Assembly: GCA_037178675.1 (NCBI GenBank)
Contig: JAYMGJ010000084.1
Coordinates: 41,938 to 105,937, forward strand
DNA: 64,000 nucleotides
Reading direction: 5' to 3'
Source of the DNA: Scleroderma bovista
Taxonomy: Eukaryota > Basidiomycota > Agaricomycetes > Boletales > Sclerodermataceae
Shown one piece after another: positions 51,555 to 62,845 of the stretch. The first letter of the stretch is position 1. Each line of letters opens with the position of its first letter. The position numbers and the translations under genes are program-made. The notes under the pieces are model-generated. The model made no database searches and had not been told where the DNA came from. It saw only the letters and a list, made by a program, of their open reading frames with translations.

Positions 51555-52949
51555 TTAAACCAAATAGGGAGGATCGCAATAAGTCAGTGCAACTGACCAG
51601 TTCCACCACAGTAAGAGATCTTGAATAAACTTCTTCTCCCCTGCAGTTTCAGAGAAATCAATAATGTTGTTGTAAAAGTCGTCATAGTTGAATTTGCTGT
51701 CAATGATCTGCCAACTACCACAGCTGGATAGAGCAAAACGAAGCTAACATAAGTATGAATGAGGTGAGCATTGACAGCAAACGAGCAGACAAGGCATACC
51801 TGAACTGCAATGTAAGCAATCACCTGAGGACAGACAGACTTCATGCCAACTAGGGAGGCCACATGACAATGAGTTCGCCATTCATCATATTTCTGGCGTT
51901 TCTTTAGAGGTAGATGAGTTTCATTGTTCTCCAAATTCATCTTGAGGGCCGAGGTTGGGGATGTGAAGATGTGCTTGAAGGCCTAAATAAGTTGTTGAGT
52001 TGCAATCATGATGAACTCAACAATATTGCTTGACACACCCTGACAAGCAGCATACTTTTGAATAGACCATTACTAGGACAGTTTGGATCATATCTTCCCT
52101 TTTCATATAAGAATGTTGGCCAGGAGTACGCAGTAACAAGGAATTTGGGATTGTAGTCACGGATTGCTGCACGATGACTATCACAACCATTCAGCTTAAC
52201 AATGCTTAGATCAGATATAGGAAGTAACTCACTGAGGGTTATTCCAATCGTAATCGACAGGGAAAAGTAAATGTCCAGTAATATCATGATCAAATCCTCT
52301 CCCATCCTTTTCATCTTGTTCAAGCGGTGGTTCTGGCTTCGGTTCTGCTGACATGAGCCACTGCACAACTATGGGCTTGAGGCTAGTTGCATCATCACCA
52401 CGAGCAGCATCAGCGCCTTTATTAAGCTGTGGAATGTCAGTATATGGGTCACTGATAGGAATCCCAAAGACAACTTTACATCTTTGTAGGTGTTCATAAG
52501 TTGGCGCACGTCCCCTTCAGATTCAAACACCCTCCATAGAGCAGGCTGGTGGCTCAGCAGTTCATTGTAAGCCTTGAACATATGATCCTCTCTATAAAAC
52601 ATATCAGAACAATAAACATAGCCATTCAGCTACATACTCTTTTGTGTGATCATCATCATCATCATCAAGACAGGCATGACAATCAGATTCGTTCACAAGG
52701 TCTTCGACTCGAGCTGTCAGAGAAACAAGTCTCCAGATGCAATGACCGGCCACTGTAAAGGTAGTTCTGTGCCTGAAGCAGAGTAGTCAGTCTGTGCACA
52801 TCGAGATCTTTGAAAACTCACAGTCTTCTCTCCTGACTGGTACAAAGGGTTTCGATTTGTTCCTCAAGCTCGGTAATCCGGCGCTTCCAGGCCAGGACAG
52901 TTGTGCTAGCATCGTCAGGTTGGCCAGTGGATGTGGAAAAATGTGGCAT
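51555..52949 (-). CDS. DUF6698 family protein
   Basis: Seven exons on the minus strand close to 359 residues: 52949-52822, 52772-52638, 52591-52480, 52426-52233, 52177-52039, 51982-51800, 51743-51555. The N-terminus has a coiled helix (WKRRITELEEQIETL) and an acidic DDDDDD run. Family blocks follow: NELLSHQPALWRVFE, KDGRGFDHDITGHLLFP, SWPTFLYEKGRYDP, NGLFKSMLLVRAFKHIFTSP, VIAYIAVQLRFALSS and FDY-like FNYDDFYNNIIDFSE. This order matches DUF6698, a family expanded in Agaricomycetes with no known function. No stop or frameshift was seen, in contrast to its decayed neighbours. The last exon may splice on, since IFGCVKALEYHPQ at about 51495 looks like a natural end. It sits between two convergent recombinase elements. 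Confidence 0.7.
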
Positions 52950-55900
52950 GGCACATATGGTCCACACATTATCACTTGAATATATATACATTTTGTTGAC
53001 TTTGTTCTGTCCGATTCATCCAATAAGGATGCTGATGCGGTGAATTCCCCGCAGTCAGCTGATCACATCATTTCCATCAGCCCTTACTGGAATCGGAGCC
53101 AAACATCAGTTACCTATGAACCTTGATGGGCACCAGCAGTGTGGTGAAGAGGTCCAGGGTTGTTGAGTTCATGATCATGTACTGATGCAGTGATTGAATG
53201 GAGGGGCGGAGAATGTATGTTTGACCCTGAAGCTGTACAATCAATGATCGTCATCCTGGTACTCCACCAATTGGCATACTTAGTATCTTGAATTAGTAAA
53301 TCTGCATTCCCAGAACAAAATCCCAGTGTTTACGACCTCCTTCCAGACAAATGTCACATGGAGAAGGGAGGGTGAATGAGCGCAAACGGTGTCAGTGCGG
53401 GCATTGTGCCTTTCCACCAATTTGCTGTGCAGAGCTGTCCATCTGCAAGATTACTCACGAACGGGTGGATGTAAGTCCACAGCCACTTATAACAACGAAT
53501 CGTAGGAGACTCACTAAATAAAAAGAATAGAAGTGGTCAAACTCTTGCCACAAAACAGACACTACTGATTGAGATTTCTGATGTACGTCGGAAGGAGTAG
53601 GGAAGATGGGTGCCTACCAGCAGAGGATAAGGTATCCGGGGGTGGGAGGCATTATGCAGAGTGTGAAGGGGGATGGGCGGGCTGGTTGAATAGGCCTAAG
53701 GACTGATGCCATGAGATACAAATGGCAGAGAGATGAAGGGGAAGGGTATATATCAGAAAGGGAGCGTTGGGTGCGAAGCAGGTGAGGCGAGCACGTTCCA
53801 GTGCGAGAATGTCCAGAGCCAATTGGGGCTCCTGATGCATGTCAGAGGGTGTAGGGGTGAGAAAAATGCGAGTGCTTACTGGCTGGAGATAAGGTATCTG
53901 GGAGGTGGAAGGCACAGTTTGAAGGATGCTTCTGGAGGTCCATGAGCATTGCAGTACCTCTTGGACGAAGCAGGTGCAAGGTCATATTTTGAAGGTTGTA
54001 TTGTTGGGGGTTGTGTGCGAACGATAACTTCGGGCCACAATGACTTTGGGGAGGAAAGGGTGAGGGATACGACGAGAATGATGGTGGTGAGTACAGTGGG
54101 GGATTGAAAAGGATGATGTGTGTGGGGATGGCAGGACACCATAGAAACAAGAGTGGGAGGAGTGGTCCTGGGGATACCATATTTCGCATAGACTTCACGG
54201 TTTGGTCTTTCAGCATAAATATAAGCCCATGTTTGGTTCGATGAATGTGAGGTGGAAACTCACCAAATAGACTGAGTGCATATCTTGATTTCTGCACCTC
54301 ATTAATGGACGTGCCCACCCCACCCTGGGGAGTGAAGGGGGCAAGGGATATGACAGGGGTAGTGTCTAGGCGTGACACCCGCATACCCGTTGTCACGCAC
54401 CAAACAGGTTTGGTACAGTGAACATGGAAGATAACGCCTATATCGAATGATCCTTATGCGAAGGATAAGCACGACGGACCCTCATTGTAGCCATCTATCG
54501 CACAAGACGACTATCCTGATGCGAGAGATGAATGCCAATGCAGACAGTCATCTATCGCACGAGAACCGCCAAGAAGCAGAAGAAACTGAAGGAATAACGT
54601 CAATTGTGGTATGAGAAAGGAATGCACACGTCTGCAGTCCAACTCCCATACCAGAACGATCAAAGAAGCCGAAGAATTGATGGAGAAACGAAGGAGAAAG
54701 AGAAGAAATGATTTTTAGCGCCCAAATGTCATTTTTAGGCGCCCAGTGCCGGCATTCCGATATTTTGAATAGCTCCGTCGTTTCTAAAGCTATCAGGCAC
54801 GTGACTATACCGTCAGAAAGCCTAGAGCGTGGTCTATCTGCCTGTCAAGTTCCGACGCAAATCCGTTCATTTCCCACGGAGATATTCCCCCCGCAATCCA
54901 GACGTTCGCTTCATCGCTCACTATGGAGTCCGTATTTTCTCTGGATCATTTCTCCGCTATTGCTGCAGATCTCCACTATGTCCTGCTCTTAGGACAGCCT
55001 CTCCCAGAGTTCCCGTGCACTGCCTGGCACATATCTTCCCAGCCTGCTCCCTCAGTCCCTCTTGTTCTCGGTCAGCGCGTTCTCCTCGTCAGTCCTGCGT
55101 CAAGGACGTACTTTGGTCATCTTAGGTCTATTGTCAAGCTTGAGAAGTTTTCTCTGGTCGTCTCTGTGTCCCCTGAGCCCTCAGCCTATGGTCCCTTCCT
55201 CCCAGATACTTGCCATGTCCATCTTCCTCTGTCGTTCGTCTCACTTCCCTGGATGCGTCGAATTCAATACTCTATCCGCTTCCCTACTTTCAGACGACGT
55301 CCCCCAGCACCATGACAGTTATTCCCCCCCACTTTATAGTGCTATTAGGAAGAAGAACCCTCTCTCGTTCTTTCCCAGAAGAGAGCTCGTCAAGGGAGCC
55401 CATGGTTGCACTTCAGCGGCGCTAGAACACATGCACTATACTTTAGTGTATGCTGACCCCCCAAAAAGACCTCTGGACCCCTGGTACCCTTCTTGTGGCT
55501 GTTTTGTCTCGGATCAATCCCCCTATTAATCCCAGATCTTCCCCATTGTTGTCCCATCAAATTCCTGATGGTACACAGCCCCCCATCAAACTTCTTAGGC
55601 TGTGCATCAATGACTCCTTCTGCTGTGCAGTGACTCATCCCTTGCTTACTGATGCTCTCTTGTCATCAGTATTACTCTATCCCTTTTGCATTTTTGGTAT
55701 ATTACTCAGCTGATGACTCACTCCCTTACCAATCAATCTTGTCATGCAGCTTACTCATTCCTTTACTCAGCAGCTTATTCATGCTTCCTATGCTTACTCA
55801 TTCCTGCTTATCCCTTGCTTACTGATCGCTTACAAACCCCTTACAAAGCTCTTACCAATCCCTTACCAATCCTTGACAAATTCTGCTTACTCCCTTCTCT

Positions 55901-57271
55901 TTTTGTACTTTAATGCTGTGCCCCCCCATGTATTTAAACCCCTGGGCTCAGCCCAGTGAAAAAGGACCCAATTGCACGAAATTATCCCTCTCTCAGACTC
56001 TCTCAATCAGTATCCCTTCAGTCTTTGAGTCCTTGTAGGCTTCAGTGAAGGTCTAAAGGCTCAATATTGTCAAGTTTATCCAAGTTATTCAAGATCTATT
56101 CTTTATACTAGGCTCAAGCGGAGTCTAGGCTTCATAACAGTCAATCTTCCTCGCCTCTGGACATCAGAGGCATCCCTGCCCCTTTGCTGCACCAATCTCT
56201 AGGTGTAGTATCGCTGTTTCAGTCTCAGTCAACCCAATCCCCGCTTTGACACTTCCTAGGCTTTAGGAAGAGTCCAGACCCCTATCCCCTTCGTCTTCTA
56301 TTACCCCTGTACCCCAGGAGTATCCTGCATCACTGTCTGCATCACCCTGTTGGTGTAGATCCCCTTCCCCCCTCCTCAGCACATCCTCTCTGGACACCGC
56401 GGAGGTAAACCACCACTCGCACTTTTTCGTAGTCCTTTGTTGGTGTTGTGTTTGGGTTATTACTCCGACCCAAATCCACACTTTGACTCACACCGTGTCA
56501 ATGAGGGGGGCACCAACTTGAAATTGATGATGGCCGCATTGACCCACATCAAGGTGATGGTATAGTTATTTACTGTGATGCGATCACTGACTGTCACAAC
56601 TGTGACATCCGATCACCCTGTACCCTATTGTCCGATCATGTCCACACGTTCGTTGTCCATTCTATTGTATGTACTCCCTTTTCTGTTTCTCTCTATCTGT
56701 CCTGTATCACCACCGATCGGTGAGTGTGTTGTCTGTTCTGTCTCTCTGTACGATTACCTAATATGTTTCCTTTCTTGTTTCCGGTTACTATACATTCCCA
56801 TCCCGTTGCATTATTAATACGATACCTATCGGTAATCCGGTTATTGCACTTACCGTACTTACTCAGCATGCAGTGCAACTGCGCTAGTCGTTCGTTGGTA
56901 ATCCCGACTTATCTCGAGAAATTTACGGTCGCTGCAAGGCCAGATCAGGAGCAGGGGCATGTGCCTTGCCTTTCCAGGAAAGAGGGGGCAGGACCCCGTG
57001 CGTCGGGCCTCCTCTGTCGGCATCGGGTGCCTTGGGCCCCATGGCATCACGGCACTGGTTTCATCAACTCCGCGCGCTCCCCTCAAGGTGTGTGACATGA
57101 CCAGGAATCTCCCGTGTGCGACGACACAATCGGACACGATCGGGAGGTGCGGCCTATTCTCATTCTTGCATAGCTAGATACGAGAGCATGAAAAAATTCT
57201 ATAGTGTAAAAAAAAAATTCTATAGTCTAGGTAGTAGTGATGTGGAATCGAAATGAAAACAAAACAAGCTG
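52950..57271. other. 4.3 kb spacer, repeats and one unrecognised frame
   Basis: A + frame at 54923-55315 (131 codons, MESVFSLDHF) is open and proline/serine-rich but unknown to me. Two related stretches at about 53615-53680 and 53873-53930 share GATAAGGTATC(C/T)GGG. 55640-55900 is pyrimidine-rich with many CTTAC(T/C) words. 55930-56150 has a TATTTAAA box followed by short direct words and could be part of an LTR, but I could not find both ends. A minus-strand 184-codon frame at 54396 is low-complexity and rejected. AAAATTCTATAGT is repeated at 57195-57225. Confidence 0.3.
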
Positions 57272-60200
57272 TCATTCCGAGCGATGGCGTTGAATCTCCA
57301 TGTCCCCTCGTTCTTGGCGAGCAGTCTTGATGGCCTCAAGTAGGGCCTTGATGCCTTTCTTGACATTGTATACTCTAGTGAATGCTGCCTCATCACCGCC
57401 ATACCTGAGTGAATGTGTGAATCACACAGCTAAGAGAGAAGGCTTGAGGGATGCTCACTGATTGAGGTATTCCATCACGATGATGCGGCACTGGTTATAC
57501 TTCAACTGGAGGTGGTGGTTTGGTCCACGTATATAGTCGGACGGCCAGTCCTTTAAAGGAATAGGCAAGTTGAGCTCGGGCGCTCCTTCCCACCAGTGAC
57601 GCATGACCTCCTTCCATGCTTCGCTCCTTGGCATCCTGGGACCATTCCGAGGTGGGATGTCTGGAATGGTTGGCTTTGGGGACACAAGATCCAGTGGGCT
57701 GCTTGCATCAGAGGCGGCTGGGCTTGACTGCGTGACAAATGCTTGGGTGGGTGCACAGGAAAATGAAAAATGGTGTGGGCCAATGTGGTTGCTCTCCACT
57801 GGCGGTGTGGGTAACCGAGTGGTCGGGTGCTGTGGGTGAGTGATGTGTTCTGTCGTGAGGGCTTGGCAGTCAGTGGCAGTGACACAGAAGAAGAAAGGCC
57901 ACATACCACTCAGAATAGGATAAGCTGGTGGATGTCCACCACTCGAAGGTGTGGGTATGGGACTTGGGTGCGCAGCGGTGATGGCTTCAGTGAGGCCTCG
58001 GAGTACGTCTTCAATATGGTCAACTTTGGTGTCCAAGTTGGTGAGTGCACCATGGATGTCCTTCACGTCTGCCATAATTAATGTCTGGAAGGAAGCGAGT
58101 TTCTTCCTCAATGCTGGGGCATAAAGGGCACAATCACCAGCTAATGATGGGTTGGCCTTGTGTGAAACTCGGCGCAGTGCCCCACTGTAGTCGTGCTCAT
58201 AGGCATGCAATTCATCCAGTAAATAGCGCATCAATGTGTCGCGCTACAATCGAGTAGAGTGTCGAGAAAAAAAGCCGTCAAGAAAAAAGCTGGTTCAACA
58301 AGAAAGGAAATGAATCTGACCTGTTCACCTTCTGCCCATCCACCCCAAAATCATACCACGTCCATAGACCATTTCTCTTCTTCAGGTACGCGTATGAACC
58401 AATGCTGCACCCCTCCCCGGCGAAAACAGTGTGTTGAGTATTTACCTTCAATACCGCTGCCAGCCGCTGCTTCATTCAGCATTTTTTGGACACTATCTGA
58501 CATCAGTGGTTCACCGGGTTGGATGACCCCATTCGCCCCCACTGCAGGGAAGACAAAGTCTTCATCTGCCATGGGATGTCCAAGGTGGACATACTCCACC
58601 CACCTAATCCATGTCAAAAGCCAGAAGAACACGTTGCAGGAAGTCAGATCTGGTTGTGGGAATATCTGGTAGTGATTAGCTGCAGTAAGGTTAGGATACA
58701 ATAACATTGGGCTGTCGAAATCTCAGCGCATACCACGCAGATCTATTTCTCTAAAACTTTTGTCCTCTTTCTTCTGCCAACCTTTCCTGTGCCGCAGGTG
58801 GATCTCACAGCATTCGTCCATGTCACTGATGGTGAGCGCATCTTGTTCTCCCCTCATGTACTTGACAAGGATGGAATCCAAACGTGCGTTGTCCATCTGG
58901 ATATCTCTGCGCTTGAGTTTCACGAGTTCACAGCATCTGGATAAGCAAGGTAAGCCAAGACAGATCAGTGGGTCATCATTACTATACCTGGTCCAGATAA
59001 TCCACGCTGTTGAAGCAAAGGCAAGAAATTCAAGGCGCCTCATGACTCATTTCCTCACATCATCACTAATGTGCACATCCGATATAGGTGTTTTGGTCAA
59101 CACGACGTAGATGAAGTGCAGCACATTTCTGATTTCGGGGCAATCCAACGTTGCCCATGCAAGTATTTTATCCATATTTTCTTTCTTCATCGCTGATGAA
59201 TGCTCATGGTCAACTCCATCGGCACTCAATTTATTTTTGATGGACTTCATGATGTCCTGGACATCCCCAGATGTTGCAGGGTTACCATCCCACTGTCGAC
59301 AAGAAAGTATGATTATATCTTATCTTAAATCTAATCTTGGAGATTTCCAGAGATCACAGTTACATGTGATTCGGAGTAGTGTCAAACCGGAATACCGGTA
59401 GATCACATGACCGGCTCGACAAGATAGCCAGAACTATCACATGCAAGGCACGTGTATAACACATGCTGATGCACGTTACAGGCACGTTTCCAGATAACTA
59501 CGTTTATGGAAACTGCACCTACTACATATGGGAATATGGTGAAATAGGCTAGAATAATACTTATCTACGCACAGACCATGTACCACAGGTATATATACCC
59601 TGTAGGATTCCCTGTAGTTCCTTAGTTCAATACAGTTCAACTGTTCTCTCATTTACTAGCTACTTCAAACAACTCAACTTCAAGAACCAGCTACTTGCTA
59701 CTAAAGGTACGCTTGCGCTACCCCGTTGCTGTTGCCCCAGTTTTGTTGCTACACCCACCGCTGTAGCACATGATTATAATGCCAATTTAGACGGTAGGTG
59801 TTGCTGCTGATAACTTGATCAGTGGGATCCGAATTAATCATGTAATCAAACTGACACTTGTTCCCAGAGCTTCTTGAAAGCTGCGTGGGTGATTTCAATT
59901 GAACTTCAACCCAGTTTTCTGAAGAATCCCCTCCAAGATAGATACCAGGCAAGTACCCAGGCTGAGAGGTGATTAGGTATGTCATTGAATGCATTTTTGA
60001 ATGCTGGATTGCTGAAGAGCACCAAGTCCTCCTCAGACAAATTTGTTGTGTCATTACGGTCGACGAGATCCTTCAGCCAATCCCGCCCCCGGCGTACATG
60101 TCCCTTGTAGGACTTCTGTGTCGTCTCTGCTTGTAGATGTTGCTGTCTGCCTTCCTCTTCAATGAGCCGGAGTTCCTTAAATGTTGCCAGGTTGTCCTGG

Positions 60201-60280
60201 CTTTGTTGCTTCTTCTTACTCGTCTGGGAAGCTTCTGGGACCACAGGCTGCTTGCCAAGGGATGCCTTCTTTCTGGCCAT
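57272..60280 (-). pseudogene. tyrosine recombinase, element copy B, interrupted
   Basis: Same order as copy A. The N-terminal exon (from 60280) has SNPAFKNAFNDI and WYLSWRGFF; then ITHAAFKKLWEQ, the Arg motif WTRCCELVKLKRRDI (across an intron), RHRKGWQKKEDKSFREIDLRG, FVFPAVGANGVIQPG, HCFRRGGVQ, FWGGWAEGEQ and RYLLDELHAYE; the end has MPRSEAWKEVMRHW, LKDWPSDY and a final exon YGGDEAAFTRVYN. TGA codons fall in frame at 59906-59908, 59047-59049 and 58351-58353 (each on the minus strand), the last where Arg is expected before FWGGW. A 460 bp solo LTR splits the exon between LQRW and the following DGNP block. It cannot be translated. The C-terminal half is otherwise well preserved, so loss looks recent. 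Confidence 0.75.
59294..59753 (+). mobile_element. solo LTR with 5 bp target duplication
   Basis: The element begins TGTCGACAAG and ends GTTGCTACA (TG...CA), and is flanked on both sides by CCCAC (59289-59293 and 59754-59758). Removing it and one CCCAC restores the recombinase reading frame across the junction. A TATATA box near 59591 and the downstream TAGTTCAATACAGTTC suit an LTR promoter read on the + strand. The length and 5 bp duplication fit an LTR retrotransposon of Copia or Gypsy type; with no internal region it is a solo LTR left by recombination. No second copy was seen in the window. Confidence 0.85.
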
Positions 60281-60628
60281 GTGGTGCGCGATGCGAAGGT
60301 TTGGAGGAAGGGTTCAAAGTAGGTGTGGTAGGGACAGCAACAATTTTACCATTTGAAATGAGACTATATTATGAACTAGTCTCCCCAAGACTCTTCGTAA
60401 ATGAGGATAGTCATTCCTCTAAAAGGATCACGAACTACGAACATGGCAGCATTGTATTGTGGACTGAACAGAAAAGAAGACAACTATATAGCTACACTAA
60501 TCATCATCAGCAGTCAGGTCTATCTCAATGCATCCTGGCACCTTCGAGTTCTCCGAAAAAGTTCCAACAACCAACTCCTGCTCAGATTTGACACCCTCCC
60601 TTTCTTTCTCGAGAAACATTGATGACAT

Positions 60629-62343
60629 CTAGATAAATTTAGCACACACACCTACATATATAGAACAGGACATCAATACCAGTATTATATTGTGGCCAGT
60701 TGAAGAGCCTCGTGCCAGATGGGGTGCGACGTGATCAATAATGCACGCTGGGACTTCCATAGTGTGAAAGCGTCGGGACGCAATGAGAGGCTTGATAGTA
60801 TCTTGTGCCGAGATGCTAGAAGTAGTTGCCACATACAGTGATGCACTCGGAATGGACACATTGTACACAAAAAGTGGGGAAGCAGGTGTTGACTTCAGAC
60901 GAGAAGTGATAATGCGAAGATCTGAAGGCATGAACTTGATACCGATGTTTTGTGGTTAAGGAAGCTTGAAGGAGTCATCAACAGAAGGCCGTGTTACTCA
61001 TAATGTTGGTCCCTTACCTGGCAAAACGATCGAATGGCTACAGCCGTCCAAACACCGTGCATTTTGTCCAGGAGAGTCTCCACAGACCAAGAAAAATGCT
61101 GGGTACAAAATCGAGCAATGGTCGTGACATCAGGCTGACACGACGACACGATTCCATCAAAGCTGGGTTGGTCATTGGACCACAAAGTCAGTGGGCCCAA
61201 GTAACTTGCTATGGCGAGTGGGTTCGGAAAGTCCGTTGTCATCTGAATGATATGAGCAAGTTCACAATACTTGCGCTGCAGTATGCCGAGTGGATCCAAG
61301 GTGAGTGTCTGGCACACCTCGTTGCACCACTTGACACAGAAGGTTGTCACAAATTCAAGGAGGGGAAGGGTCGCCGCAGCTTGCAGGAGAGTGTCACCCA
61401 GGCCATAGCGGGCCAGCTTCTGTGCAATGTCATTGCCACACCCATGGATACCATCCTGTTCGAGATTTATGTTAGCGATCAAGGGGAGTACATTAGAAAC
61501 CTACATTGTAGTCGCCACCGCTCATCAGTGTGACGAGAAGTAAGCCACCTCGAGTGAGGTGGGCCCCATGCTCCAAAGCATCTTCAGTGTAGATCTCCAC
61601 AACATCACAGTAATGCTTGTTCTGCAAAGAGCTATTCATCTGTCAGCTTAATTGACGCTGAAATGCAATGATTTCACTTGCCTTCGGATGACACATGAAG
61701 CACCAAACACGAGAACGTCACTATCATCTGAAAAGACAGCATCAATGATGCCAGATGTGTTGAGCTTCGCAAGCTCCGCCTCTGCCTCGCCTGGGGCCTA
61801 AACATCAGTCAGTACTTGCTGCAATTATAACAAAAGCCCTTGGACTTACTTCGTGCCAGGTAAATCCAAACGCAGAAATCAATTCTTGAAAGCATCGAGT
61901 AAGGAAATGAGGAGCACTCTTGACGTGCTTCCCACGCTTGAGTTTTGGCCTTTGAGGGCCGTCGAAGACAAAGTGTGCATGCAGTAGCATCTGTGAGATG
62001 GTGACAAGTCGATAGAAGATGGTTCGGATCTCAGGGGATTCGCCAGCGCCAGCAAGGTTATATGTGAAGACGTTGCAAACGGTATGCATCCAGAGACTAC
62101 ATATATCATTGTAAGTATATGCTAGACACAATAACAACTCGCTTACCTTGCATCAAATCCAATGCGCATGAGCTGTGGTGGGCCACTTGCAACACATGGG
62201 CGAAAGCCCTCAGTCACAATAAATTCATCGAGTGCACGCCGACTTGCAGCAGGTGCAACAGTCTGGAAATGTCCATTAGACTACCTTCTCGTGCCTTGGA
62301 GTGGACATGATTGACTCACTGTCCATAGTCCATTAGTGCCCAT
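60629..62343 (-). CDS. XPG/Rad2-family nuclease, element copy B, intact
   Basis: Seven exons on the minus strand close exactly to 455 residues: 62343-62320, 62262-62147, 62096-61850, 61797-61678, 61621-61505, 61455-61018, 60934-60629. XPG signatures are in place: N-terminal MGTNGLW, GFDASLW (first acid), [69 protein letters not shown] then DGIHGCG, so the acidic residues that bind the two metals are all present. Length is far shorter than Rad2/XPG or FEN1 plus helix-rich tails, and the last 150 residues are unknown. XPG-type enzymes cleave 5' flaps or branched DNA in the nucleus. The gene lies 348 bp upstream of the recombinase on the same strand. The ATG falls just after a PRP8 fragment. Confidence 0.85.
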
Positions 62344-62401
62344 GGTGGTGGTGCGTTGAATAGGCTTGAGGGGCTCCACACGTATAAGCCTTGATTTGTA
62401 A

Positions 62402-62785
62402 TTAGGGGCCGATGAACGCAAAGAATTGTAGACCATGGATGAGAGTGCCGTGTCCTTGTATGTTAGGACAGTAGGTTTATCTGGAGAAATGTAATCCATC
62501 AGGTTGTAGTACAAAATTAAGCGGGGTGACCGGTTGAGAAGCATCAGGTCGATCTTGTCGTACACCTTGGAAAACACAGTTTCCATCATGACAACGCATT
62601 CACCCTTGCTGGTCTCCCGAACATCAGTAAGGTTGTTGATGCCTTGACACCACTGTGGAAAAAAGAAGCAGGTGCATGTATTACCATTGTGGATTTATGT
62701 TGGGATGAGTACAAACCTTGTATACGAGGAGTGGAGGGATGGCCTCTTTGGCACTGATGTACAGTGCTGCCCGACCGAGATTTGT
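62402..62785 (-). pseudogene. PRP8 gene fragment
   Basis: Two exon pieces on the minus strand: 62785-62717 (LGRAALYISAKEAIPPLLVYK) and 62652-62402 ([11 protein letters not shown], then [30 protein letters not shown] and, after a frameshift, [11 protein letters not shown]). The second piece matches the Prp8 block WxQGIxNLxDVW...LLNRLLRLI...GLQF, one of the most conserved regions of this spliceosome protein. The 64 nt intron between them is kept, so it is a DNA copy. It is dead: Trp to Arg after LTDV, a frameshift and TAA at the end. It directly abuts the promoter region of nuclease copy B. Confidence 0.8.
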
Positions 62786-62845
62786 TCACATAAGTGTCGT
62801 TGCAGATGGCCTTGCTGGCCAACATAAGTGCAGCAACAAGCGAAA
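62776..62845 (-). pseudogene. cyclin fragment copy 3, joined to PRP8 fragment
   Basis: On the minus strand the frame reads SLVAALMLASKAICNDTYVNKS, matching the cyclin helix around MLASK.ICDDTYSNKS. At DNA level ATGTTGGCCAGCAAGG is identical to copy 1 (41366 onward), and TGCAAC after ATC is shared with it. The match stops at GAACAAATCTCGGTCG, where the PRP8 frame begins at once, so the junction of two host genes falls within a few bases of short overlap. Confidence 0.7.

Noticed and set aside
53842..54396. 184-codon minus frame, proline and serine rich
   Set aside because: Low-complexity composition over diverged repeats with no recognisable motif.
55440..56160. possible LTR with TATTTAAA and pyrimidine-rich leader
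   Set aside because: I could not define both TG/CA ends or a target duplication, so it is only mentioned in the spacer entry.
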